Below are positions 8,451-15,800 of a stretch of DNA of 57,453 nucleotides, one piece after another. Every line of letters starts with the position of its first letter. Positions within the stretch are counted from its first letter, which is position 1. The notes below the pieces were generated by a model, which was not told where the DNA came from, made no database searches, and worked only from the letters and a program-made list of their open reading frames with translations. A program made the position numbers and the translations under genes. The DNA is from DATLXH01 sp035576005 (GTDB lineage: Bacteria > Acidobacteriota > Thermoanaerobaculia > Gp7-AA8). The DNA is taken from assembly GCA_035576005.1 (NCBI GenBank), contig DATLXH010000040.1, forward strand, positions 1-57,453, written 5' to 3'.

Positions 8451-9404
8451 CTACGCGAGCGCGAGTTGCAACTGGGCAACCTGTTCGCGCAATCCGCTGT
8501 CGCGCCGCATGAGTCGCTCGCATTCCGCGACGAGCTGTGTGACGCGGCTGCAGCTCCGTAACCGCAGTGTCTGAGCAATCACTCGCAGTCTTCGTCTTCC
8601 CTCATACACGCCCAGCCATGCGGCAAGTGTGCGGGCAAATCCACCGCTGCTGCGACGAATCTCTCTACGCGTGGTGCCGAGTGTCTTTGCGATCGCCCCG
8701 ATAAGCTCTCCCATCGACGGCCGTAACGCGGAGCGCTGGTCGTGTGGAATGTCGGTCTGCCGCCAGTTGATGGTCACCTTCTGTCGCATCTTCCGTAGCC
8801 ACTCTTCGGTGCCGAGGAACGCCCTCCGGCGCAGTCCATTCCAGATCGGGTCCGGCCTCGTGATTCCTTCTGCAACGTACGACACGTAATTCTGCTGCCA
8901 CGATTTGTCGTCGCCGAAGTACGGAACAAGCTCGCTCGTCTGAAGCCACTCGCTCCTGGCATCAAGCCCTGCCGTAGCGCGGTAACTCGACCAGCGATAG
9001 TCGGCGGGTGCCGCGACCATATTGGCTCGGACCGAATTGAGGATCACGTAACGCGCAAGGCGCTGCATGTACTCGTCGGTCTGCACGTGGATCGCTTTGT
9101 AACGCTCTCCGAAAAGGTGCCCGACCTTCTGATGCCTTCGGTTGTACCAGGAAGCATAGGAGCCATTGAGCCACTTCATCCCATCAGAGAGATTCGGTTG
9201 TGGCGTTTGGAGGAGGAGATGGAAGTGATTGGTCATGAGTACGTACGCGCTGATGATCCATCCATATCGGCGCGCGGCCAGGCCGAGGAGTGCGAGGAAG
9301 CGTTCGCGATCGCCGTCGTCCTCGAAGATCTCCTGCCTTCGATTGCCGCGCGCAGTGATGTGATAGGTCGCTCCAGGTCGCTCGATCCGCAGTGCTCTTG
9401 TCAT
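8451..9404 (-). CDS. REP-associated tyrosine transposase (Y1/IS200-like), 317 aa
   Basis: The N-terminal ~150 residues are a Y1 transposase domain. ERPGATYHITARGNRRQEIF opens it, the metal-binding HUH motif is NHFHLLLQ (H60, H62), GHLFGERYKAIHV follows, and the nucleophile region is YMQRLARYVILNSVRANMV (Tyr112 or Tyr119). Residues ~150-317 form a helical C-terminal extension typical of the larger RAYT subgroup that carries a DnaA-like or unknown helical part. Such single-copy proteins nick and join single-stranded palindromic REP sequences. No obvious IS ends flank it, so it looks like a domesticated or solitary RAYT. It is a candidate, not proven, mobiliser of one of the palindromic repeat families in this window. 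Confidence 0.9.
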   Translation of the reverse strand: MTRALRIERPGATYHITARGNRRQEIFEDDGDRERFLALLGLAARRYGWIISAYVLMTNHFHLLLQTPQPNLSDGMKWLNGSYASWYNRRHQKVGHLFGERYKAIHVQTDEYMQRLARYVILNSVRANMVAAPADYRWSSYRATAGLDARSEWLQTSELVPYFGDDKSWQQNYVSYVAEGITRPDPIWNGLRRRAFLGTEEWLRKMRQKVTINWRQTDIPHDQRSALRPSMGELIGAIAKTLGTTRREIRRSSGGFARTLAAWLGVYEGRRRLRVIAQTLRLRSCSRVTQLVAECERLMRRDSGLREQVAQLQLALA

Positions 9405-9655
9405 GCAGCCGAGGATCCACCGGCACCCGACAGGATCCGAGGGATTCTACGAAAACCACGCAAAAACCTCCTCGGAATGGAAACTATCGGGTGGGTTCCA
9501 GGGATTCTGGCTACGGGATGTAGAGTTGGGTCTGAATGACCGGGCTTATGAAGCTGCGACCCTCGATCTTCTCTCGGCGAGAGATACGAAGACCTCGCCC
9601 TTTTCGAAGACTGGCGAGACTTTCACGCCCCTCTCCCTGCTTCGCTCCGCTCGCT

Positions 9656-9680
9656 TCCCTCTCCCCGCCGGGGAGAGGGA
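9656..9680. repeat. 11-bp perfect hairpin in intergenic region
   Basis: TCCCTCTCCCC and GGGGAGAGGGA are exact reverse complements separated by GCC. The hairpin lies 49 bp beyond the pepQ stop in the direction of its transcription, but no T-run follows, so I do not call it a terminator. The surrounding 9405-9728 gap has no supportable gene. Confidence 0.6.
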
Positions 9681-9728
9681 TTACGCCGCTTCGCGGCTCA
9701 ACGACGTCAGACAGTGAACCGGTACAGT

Positions 9729-11063
9729 CTACGCGTGACCAGCGAAGGCCTCTCGCGTGAGGTTCTCGGCTCCTTCGCTCGTCACCACCAGATCGTCCTC
9801 GATCCGAATCCCACCGAACTTCCGGAACAGCTCGACCCGTTTCCAGTCTACATACTTTGCGTTGTCGCTCCGCTCGAGCTCGCCCAGGAGTGATTCGATA
9901 AAGTAGAGCCCCGGCTCAATCGTGAAGACCTGCCGCTCCTCGATCACACGCGTGAGCCGAAGGAATGGGTGACCATCAGGCTTCGGAATCGTGCTGCCAT
10001 CGGAGTCAGCCGAGAAGCCTGCAACATCGTGCACCTGAAGCCCGATGAAGTGGCCGAGGCCGTGAGGGAGGAAGGAGCTCGTGATGCGAAGCTCCACGGC
10101 ACTCTCAGGCTCAACGTTGATGATTCTGAATTCCGAGAGGATCTCGGCAACTTTCTGATGAGCGAGCAGGTGAAGGGTCCGGTAGTCGACGCCCGGCCGG
10201 ACCTCGTCGCAGATGGCCTGCTGCGCTTTGTCCATGGCAACGATCATCTGCTGGAACTCATCCTGACGCTGTGAGTAAGTCCTCGTGATATCGGAGGCGT
10301 ATCCGTTGAAATCGGCGCCCGCGTCGATCAGGAAGGAGAAGCGTCCATCCTCGGCCGGCTGTGAGCGTTCCAGATGCTGGTAGTGAAGAATCGATGCGTT
10401 CTCATTGAGCGCGATAATGTTTCCGTACGGCAGCTCAGCTTCCGACTGCGTCGAGGCGCGGAGATAATCGAGATGAATCTGGTACTCCGAGCCTCCCTCG
10501 CGCCAGGTCCGCTCGGCGGCCCGGTGACCACGAACCGCCATCGCATTCGCGCGTCGCATGCACTCGATCTCGTACGCCGTCTTCCAGGTTCGCTCGTAGT
10601 GAAGACGATCGAGGAGATTCTGAGGATTCTGTTCGGCAAAACCCCACGCGGCGAATGAGTCGCTCGGCTCCCCGATGTACGCGCTTCTGTCCCCGTCGGC
10701 CTTGAAGTGTTTGAGCGCATCTTCCGGCGTCGCAATCAGTCTCACGTCGAAATAATCGACCCAGAAACCTGAAGGACTCGCAGCTGCCTTGTGCCAGTAA
10801 TCTACAGGCTGAAAGTAGAGGAGTACCGGCTTGCGACCCGGTGTGTAGATGATCGAGCAGTTGGGATTTTTCAGGACCGGCACCCACGCCTTGAAGTGAG
10901 GATTCGGCTTGAATGGATACGGCAGATCGTCGAGGAAGATCATGTGCTGCTCCCCGCCGTGAATCACAACGGAGTCATAGCCACTCGCGCTCAGCGCACG
11001 GTCGTGCCGATCGCAGAGACTCTGAAAGTGTGCGGGGTAGAGTGTTGCGAGCTCGTTGTTCAT
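9729..11063 (-). CDS. Xaa-Pro dipeptidase PepQ, 444 aa
   Basis: Prolidase of the M24B family that cleaves Xaa-Pro dipeptides. Length equals that of the E. coli enzyme (443 aa). All five dinuclear-metal ligands are visible at the expected places: D247 (FLIDAGAD), D258 (YASDITRTY), H338 (LPHGLGHFIGLQVHD), E383 (FTIEPGLYF) and E422 (GGIRIEDD). The N-terminal creatinase-like domain also fits (YPYPFKPNPHFKAWVPV, about 48-63). ATG 11063. Cytoplasmic; it completes peptide breakdown, in keeping with the oligopeptide transporter at 46-50 kb. Confidence 0.96.
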   Translation of the reverse strand: MNNELATLYPAHFQSLCDRHDRALSASGYDSVVIHGGEQHMIFLDDLPYPFKPNPHFKAWVPVLKNPNCSIIYTPGRKPVLLYFQPVDYWHKAAASPSGFWVDYFDVRLIATPEDALKHFKADGDRSAYIGEPSDSFAAWGFAEQNPQNLLDRLHYERTWKTAYEIECMRRANAMAVRGHRAAERTWREGGSEYQIHLDYLRASTQSEAELPYGNIIALNENASILHYQHLERSQPAEDGRFSFLIDAGADFNGYASDITRTYSQRQDEFQQMIVAMDKAQQAICDEVRPGVDYRTLHLLAHQKVAEILSEFRIINVEPESAVELRITSSFLPHGLGHFIGLQVHDVAGFSADSDGSTIPKPDGHPFLRLTRVIEERQVFTIEPGLYFIESLLGELERSDNAKYVDWKRVELFRKFGGIRIEDDLVVTSEGAENLTREAFAGHA

Positions 11064-11220
11064 GTCGTTTCATTCCTCGAGCATCGAAAGCTCAGCAGCG
11101 TTCAATCGTGTTCTAAATTGAGGGTGTCGCCCTAAAACTATCACCCGCTGATGTGAGAGCCAAGCAGACAGTTCGACGCCTCCCGCGAACCGGCGGCGCG
11201 ATTCATCAGACTGAACGGCT

Positions 11221-12393
11221 CTACCGTGCTGGGATAGCCCCGGCCTTTTCGATGAGGGGGAGGGTCGCCGCTTCGCGTCGAAGGCTGGCGTCGAGACGAC
11301 GGCGAGTGGCCGGGACTTTCTTTCGATACTGCTCGGTCTCGCGGAGGGAGCGAATGAGTCCTGCATCCATCCGGAGAAGGTTCGGGGAACCTCCGTTGTA
11401 AAGGGCGGCAGTCACAGCGTCGAGCTCTGCATCACTCGCGTTGAGTGCTCGCGCCTCCCGCTGCTTCGTGCCGACATGCGCGACCAAGAAGCGCGCCATT
11501 TCGGTCGGTGAGAAACGGGCGTCGAGCTCCCGACCGAGCATCTCGCCCACCTCGTACGCACGATTGCGTTTCAGGGGCTCCGGGTCGGAACCAAACTTCT
11601 CCCGAATCAGCACATCACGACGCTGCATCAACTCTTTCTGGTAACGCTTCCATGCGAGTCTCTGAAACAGCTTCCTTTCCTGATACTCCTTCTCTATGCG
11701 CTCACTGAACGCCCGGAGCCGCGTAATGTCCGGATCGACCAGAAGCGCGTCGAGCTCGAGCAATACATCAGCGTTGTGAGAATCATCCGCCTCGATTGCT
11801 TCCACGTAGTCCGGCGGCGCAAACGCAACCAGAGACGAGAGATCGCTCATGCCCTCCCGACGCAAGGCGAGTGCTGCATCAAGAAGCTCGCGGGCTCGGA
11901 GGATGTGCTGACTGTCGCAACGGTCAGCGAGACGTTCGGAGATTCCCGAAGCGTCCCCCAATGGCTTTTTCATGATGTAAGCACGCGCCGCATTTACGTA
12001 GTCGTGATCGACAAAAAGCTTCCCCGTGAACCCTTCCCGCAAATACGCGGTGGGAGTCGCCTGCGCAAGACCTACGGCTCCCGCCTCGGACACGATGAGA
12101 ACTTTGCCATTGGTCTCAGCGTGAGCAATCGCAAGCAGGAACGAGAGAGCCACCTTGCTCCCTGAGGTTTCATTGGCGTGACCAATTGTCGAAACGAGCA
12201 ATTCAGGATCGCGGGTCCAGAGCTTTGCGAGCTCGCGGCTCAGCGTCGCGCGGAGTCGCGAGCTCTCACTCGCTGCATCAACGGATGTCGGGCGGGTGTC
12301 AGGATCGGAGGGTTGCGCTCGTGTCGCAGGGGTGGTGAGGACAACGACGAGCAGCGCCCATCGAGCAACTCTCAGACGAATCATCTTCCCCAC
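11221..12393 (-). CDS. lytic transglycosylase-like protein (SLT fold with insertion), 390 aa
   Basis: A signal peptide (RWALLVVVLTTPATRAQ) is followed by recognisable SLT motifs: a putative catalytic Glu in LAIAHAETNGK (E93), then SEAGAVGLAQATPTAYL (the G-[AL]-x-G-L-x-Q motif, 103-118). The Y-N-G-G motif that normally follows within ~80 residues is found only at 332-335, so about 200 mostly helical residues lie in between. The protein would be periplasmic and cut peptidoglycan glycan strands if active. ATG 12393; ATG at 12384 (codon 4) is an alternative. Confidence is high for the SLT relation, moderate for activity. Confidence 0.78.
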   Translation of the reverse strand: MGKMIRLRVARWALLVVVLTTPATRAQPSDPDTRPTSVDAASESSRLRATLSRELAKLWTRDPELLVSTIGHANETSGSKVALSFLLAIAHAETNGKVLIVSEAGAVGLAQATPTAYLREGFTGKLFVDHDYVNAARAYIMKKPLGDASGISERLADRCDSQHILRARELLDAALALRREGMSDLSSLVAFAPPDYVEAIEADDSHNADVLLELDALLVDPDITRLRAFSERIEKEYQERKLFQRLAWKRYQKELMQRRDVLIREKFGSDPEPLKRNRAYEVGEMLGRELDARFSPTEMARFLVAHVGTKQREARALNASDAELDAVTAALYNGGSPNLLRMDAGLIRSLRETEQYRKKVPATRRRLDASLRREAATLPLIEKAGAIPAR

Positions 12394-12512
12394 TTCCTCC
12401 GCGATCGGACGAGATCGAACGGTGCCGACCTCATCGCGTCGTAAGTGGCGAGGTCACACCGATATTTCAGTGCACCTGGGTTCCTTCAGATAAACAGAGC
12501 TCGCCGCTATGA

Positions 12513-13229
12513 TTGAGTCACGTGAACCTCGTCCTTCTGTTCTCCGAAGATTTCGTCGATGAGCGACGAGTCGTCATCACCGGCCGGCGTTTCGTCCATA
12601 TCAACGAAATTCATCGGGCCTCTGTTGGCGACCGTCTGGTCGTGGGGCTCGCAGAGGGGCGGATCGGGGCCGGGGTTGTCACGAGAATCGAAAGCACGAG
12701 TCTCGAGATGGTGGTTGAGCTGGATAGCGATCCGCCTCCGCCACTGCCCCTCTCATTGCTCCTCGCTCTCCCACGACCAAAAATGTTGAGTCGAGTGATC
12801 GAGACGGCTACCGCCATGGGCGTCAAGACGTTGTTCCTCATCAACTCCGCGCGTGTGGAGAAGAGCTTCTGGCAGAGCCACCAGCTCAGGGACGATATTT
12901 TGAGATCGCATCTGACCCTCGGGCTCGAGCAGGCGAAAGACACTCGCTTCCCTCGCATTCAGTTGCGTAAGCAGCTGAGGAGTTTCCTCGAGGACGAGCT
13001 CCCCGCCGTCATTGAAGGTACATCGTGCCTGGTCGCTCATCCCGACGCCCTGGCCGACTGTCCGCGGAAGGTTGATGGCCCCGTCACACTGGCGATCGGG
13101 CCAGAGGGCGGCTTCCTCGACAGCGAGATCGCCATGTTCGAGGCGATCGGATTCGCGCCGGTGAACCTGGGCCGCCGGATTCTGCGGGTGGAATCCGTAA
13201 TACCGGCGATCCTGGGCCGCCTCTTCTGA
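12513..13229 (+). CDS. 16S rRNA m3U1498 methyltransferase RsmE, 238 aa
   Basis: SPOUT-family methyltransferase that methylates N3 of U1498 in 16S rRNA. The N-terminal PUA-like domain (GRRFVHINEIHRASVGDRLVV) is followed by the knotted SPOUT domain, with ALPRPKMLSRVIETATAMGV and the SAM-binding LAIGPEGGFLDSEIAMFEAIG and LGRRILRVESV segments. The start is unclear: TTG 12513 gives MSHVNLVLLF, while GTG 12522 gives an N-terminus that begins at the first conserved strand. No good Shine-Dalgarno site is visible for either. Confidence 0.94.
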   Translation: MSHVNLVLLFSEDFVDERRVVITGRRFVHINEIHRASVGDRLVVGLAEGRIGAGVVTRIESTSLEMVVELDSDPPPPLPLSLLLALPRPKMLSRVIETATAMGVKTLFLINSARVEKSFWQSHQLRDDILRSHLTLGLEQAKDTRFPRIQLRKQLRSFLEDELPAVIEGTSCLVAHPDALADCPRKVDGPVTLAIGPEGGFLDSEIAMFEAIGFAPVNLGRRILRVESVIPAILGRLF

Positions 13230-13308
13230 TCGCGAATGGTGGGAACTGGCTGCCGCTTTGCTCTGTCTGGTAACTGACAGTGCAGCTTCAGATCCGATAG
13301 GAGACTAC

Positions 13309-13590
13309 ATGGCTAAGCAGGACGATAAAGAAAGGGCAGCCGGAGAGGCCAACCGCGCGGGGTCGACAGATGGGATCGATTACAGTCCTGAGGGAGCTAC
13401 CCCTCCCCATGAAAAGGACGACGGCACGAACGCAGGATACGACGAGGCGGCGCATAGCGGTGCCGGGAAGTATGGCGTCCACGTTGGTGAGGGTGGGGTG
13501 TTCGGGACGAGTGGCGGTGGCACGGACTCCAGGGGCTTCCATGTGGAAGAGCGCGAGGTCGTAGGTCGCAAGGATGACGAGAAGAAGTAA
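13309..13590 (+). CDS. small hydrophilic glycine-rich protein, 93 aa
   Basis: No family recognised. The protein is highly charged and glycine-rich (GEGGVFGTSGGGTDSRGFHV) with no hydrophobic core, so it is probably intrinsically disordered. The ATG at 13309 has a well-placed TAGGAGA site seven bases upstream, which supports expression and excludes an earlier in-frame start. Its composition recalls small stress-associated hydrophilic proteins, but this is only a resemblance. Confidence 0.65.
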   Translation: MAKQDDKERAAGEANRAGSTDGIDYSPEGATPPHEKDDGTNAGYDEAAHSGAGKYGVHVGEGGVFGTSGGGTDSRGFHVEEREVVGRKDDEKK

Positions 13591-13698
13591 GGGTGACGGC
13601 GCTGCCCGGCGTTAGACTTCATGCGCGGTCTGACTCGACATTAAAACGCATCGGTCACCCGAGGAGGAGTCTGGACTCGATGTGGCAAATGTCGTAGG
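13591..13698 (+). promoter_or_regulatory. structured leader of the queuosine-precursor transporter
   Basis: A closing stem GGGTGAC (13591-13597) pairs with GTCACCC (13654-13660) around an internal AGAC/GTCT stem. A strong Shine-Dalgarno stretch GAGGAGGAG (13661-13669) follows directly. It serves a five-codon upstream frame rather than the transporter. This could be a regulatory leader, but I cannot match it to a known riboswitch class. Confidence 0.35.
13680..13697 (+). CDS. possible five-residue leader peptide (MWQMS)
   Basis: ATG 13680 lies 10 bp after the best ribosome-binding site in the region and encodes only Met-Trp-Gln-Met-Ser before TAG 13695-13697. The transporter GTG begins one base later (13699). 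This arrangement favours translation re-initiation and possible control by leader translation. It may also be chance. Confidence 0.3.
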   Translation: MWQMS

Positions 13699-14406
13699 GT
13701 GCGGCTACACGTGCTGCCCTCCGCAGAACCACTGAGAACCTATCGTTACTACGATCTCGTCATGGCGGGATTCGTCACGGTTCTCGTCTGCTCCAATGTC
13801 ATCGGCGCGGCGAAGATCGTCACGTTCGGCGGATTTGAATTCGGCGCCGGAATTCTGTTCTTTCCTCTGAGCTACATCTTCGGCGACATCCTCACGGAAG
13901 TTTACGGATATGCCCGTGCGCGCAAGGTCGTCTGGGCTGGATTCGCCGCGCTTGCCTATGCGTCGCTCATGAGCACGGTCATCGTCAACCTGCCGCCTGC
14001 TGCAGGATGGCCGAATCAGGAGGCATACGAAGTCGCCTTCGGTTCCACGGCCAGAATTTCGCTTGCCTCGATGATCGCCTTCTGGGCAGGGGAGCTGACG
14101 AACTCGTTCACGCTCGCGAAGATGAAGCTCGCGACCAGCGGACGCTTCCTCTGGATGCGCACCATCGGTTCAACGATCGTCGGTGAAGCTGTCGACTCGG
14201 TGATCTTCTATCCTCTCGCGTTCCTCGGAGTCTGGACCACACAACAGATCTGGCACGTTGTACTGATCAATTACCTTCTCAAATGCGCCTGGGAGGTAAT
14301 CAACACGCCGCTCGTCTACCGGATCGTCGCTTTTCTGAAGCGCGCAGAACAGGAAGACTTCTACGACCGCAACACAAACTTCAACCCTTTCACACTGAAA
14401 ACCTGA
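13699..14406 (+). CDS. queuosine precursor transporter, YhhQ/VUT family, 235 aa
   Basis: Integral membrane protein of the QPTR (formerly DUF165) family that imports preQ0/preQ1 for tRNA queuosine. Typical features are ILFFPLSYIFGDILTEVYGY (residues ~51-70), the RARKVVWAGF segment, WPNQEAYEVAFGSTARI, and SMIAFWAGELTNSFTLAKMK, followed by GEAVDSVIFYPLAFLG. About six membrane helices. GTG 13699 is the longest start; GTG 13711 is an alternative. Neither has its own close Shine-Dalgarno site, which fits coupling to the tiny upstream frame. Confidence 0.92.
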   Translation: MRLHVLPSAEPLRTYRYYDLVMAGFVTVLVCSNVIGAAKIVTFGGFEFGAGILFFPLSYIFGDILTEVYGYARARKVVWAGFAALAYASLMSTVIVNLPPAAGWPNQEAYEVAFGSTARISLASMIAFWAGELTNSFTLAKMKLATSGRFLWMRTIGSTIVGEAVDSVIFYPLAFLGVWTTQQIWHVVLINYLLKCAWEVINTPLVYRIVAFLKRAEQEDFYDRNTNFNPFTLKT

Positions 14407-14487
14407 GTGTTAGCACGAAATGCGCGCTAGATCGGGAGCGGGCGGTCACTGACTTGAATCGGGCACATATCTTGATGCCGCACGCGT

Positions 14488-15417
14488 ATGCCTGAGCCTC
14501 GAGGTTCAATGCCCCGATTCTGCGCGAACTGCGGCACCGCAATTCCCGACACGTCCAACTACTGCCCGTCATGCGGGATCCAGGTCGCCCGAGGACAGCG
14601 AGTAACGGCTCACAATCTGACGCAAGACCAGTCAGCCGTGACGGTAAGGGAAGCCGGCATCCTGCCGCCGCCCGCGCCCGCTCGGCCGACGATCCCGATT
14701 CCACCGCCTCCCGCGCCCGCTCCGCTGGCGACCGCGGTTCCGCCGCCACCGCCCTCTTCGCCGTCGCCTGACCGACCGACATCGGCTGCGCGTTTCTGGC
14801 TCTTCGGAGTTCCTCTTGCTCTCGCCGCCCTTGGCCTGCTGGCGTGGGCGGTCCTGTCGGGTCTGCCGTTCGGCGGGCGCGACAAGCCGATCGGAAAACA
14901 GGCGCGACAGCTTCCAGTCGTTAATGAGGGTGAGGCTGCGACCGCTACGGTTGCAGAGATCGATTCGGAAAGTGAGCCGGTACGTCAGCGGCAACCTCCG
15001 GCCTCAGACGTGATCCGGAGCAAGCCGCGCCCGAAACAACGTCCTGTTGCGACGACTTCCAATGAACAGATGACCGTCGCCGTTCCCTCGGCGACACCCA
15101 CCCGTTCGCCCGAGAGAAACGTTCCTGACCCCGCGCCATCCGAGCCCACCAGAGCAAAACGCGACGAGATCACAGAGGCCCGTGCAACCGACCTGGTAGA
15201 CACGTTCGTCAGGTCGAACAACGGCTATGACCGGGCCGGTGACTGTTATCGCACCCGAAGTGTGGGCTACGAAAATCGAGGCTTCACGATAGAAGTTGTG
15301 ACTCAGCCCTGCGAGGACGACTCATCGCCCTCGCGAATCCTCGGGCGGTGGAGGGTCGACAGCGTGACAGAAGAGATCTTTCGACAGAATCGATCAGGTC
15401 GCTTCGTCCGACCGTAA
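14488..15417 (+). CDS. zinc-ribbon, proline-rich single-pass membrane protein, 309 aa
   Basis: The N-terminal zinc ribbon has two Cys pairs (CANCG and CPSCG, residues ~12-30). A proline-rich linker (PPPAPARPTIPIPPPPAPA, ~60-100) leads to one membrane helix (WLFGVPLALAALGLLAWAVL), then a long polar linker and a small C-terminal globular domain (TDLVDTFVRSNNGYDRAGDC to the end) that would be extracytoplasmic. This architecture is common in zinc-ribbon envelope sensors or scaffolds of unknown role. An alternative start, ATG 14509, has a CGAGG site a few bases upstream and starts exactly at the ribbon (MPRFCANCG). Function not assigned. Confidence 0.72.
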   Translation: MPEPRGSMPRFCANCGTAIPDTSNYCPSCGIQVARGQRVTAHNLTQDQSAVTVREAGILPPPAPARPTIPIPPPPAPAPLATAVPPPPPSSPSPDRPTSAARFWLFGVPLALAALGLLAWAVLSGLPFGGRDKPIGKQARQLPVVNEGEAATATVAEIDSESEPVRQRQPPASDVIRSKPRPKQRPVATTSNEQMTVAVPSATPTRSPERNVPDPAPSEPTRAKRDEITEARATDLVDTFVRSNNGYDRAGDCYRTRSVGYENRGFTIEVVTQPCEDDSSPSRILGRWRVDSVTEEIFRQNRSGRFVRP

Positions 15418-15440
15418 GTCACGTTTCTCGCCACGGTTTC

Positions 15441-15553
15441 GGAGCGCCGGCTTCCAGCCGGCCGTACCGCCGGCATCTTGCCGGCCTTTCGGTATCAAGG
15501 CCCACGGCCGGCTGGAAGCCAGCGGTACGGCCGCCTGGAAGCCGGCGTTCCGC
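15441..15553. repeat. GC-rich palindromic repeat, family P4
   Basis: A first arm GCCGGCTTCCAGCCGGCCGT is mirrored by CGGCCGGCTGGAAGCC and a further CGCCTGGAAGCCGGCGTTCC, forming a compound inverted repeat. Only this copy is seen in the window. It lies in the 383-bp gap between the zinc-ribbon gene and the glutamate dehydrogenase. Confidence 0.7.
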
Positions 15554-15586
15554 GCTGTTCAACAGAGCCCTGGTTAGTATGCGACC

Positions 15587-15800
15587 GCGACGAAGGCATA
15601 GTCGACACGTGGTCACTGAGCCAGGCGAAGCCTTTGGAGTGCGGCTGCCGCAGCCGCTTTTGTGTCGAACCCGCGCGAATGATGCCTGCGTTCCTCCACG
15701 GTTATATCGATATGACACAGAAAGCGGCAGCTGCGGCTGCCGCACTCCAAAGGCTTCGCCTCGCTCAAAAGGTCCTTCTAACATCTGTGAGAAATGCGGG
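15587..15800 (+). repeat. 178-bp palindromic element, copy G (remnant interrupted by P2)
   Basis: Two pieces of the 178-bp element survive in the reference orientation: a 22-bp core (GCGACGAAGGCATAGTCGAC plus AC, 15587-15608) and the right end CTGTGAGAAATGCGGG (15785-15800), followed by CTAG. A different palindromic repeat, P2, lies between them, suggesting P2 entered a copy of the first element. The flanking CTAG (15801-15804) contains the stop codon of the glutamate dehydrogenase. Confidence 0.75.
15624..15761. repeat. palindromic repeat, family P2, copy 1
   Basis: Arms GGCGAAGCCTTTGGAGTGCG (15624-15643) and its reverse complement near 15742-15761 enclose stems built from GCGGCTGCCGCAGCCGC-type sequence and a ~50 bp centre. 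A second copy lies at 57002-57135. It is nested inside the remnant copy G of the 178-bp element. Confidence 0.85.
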
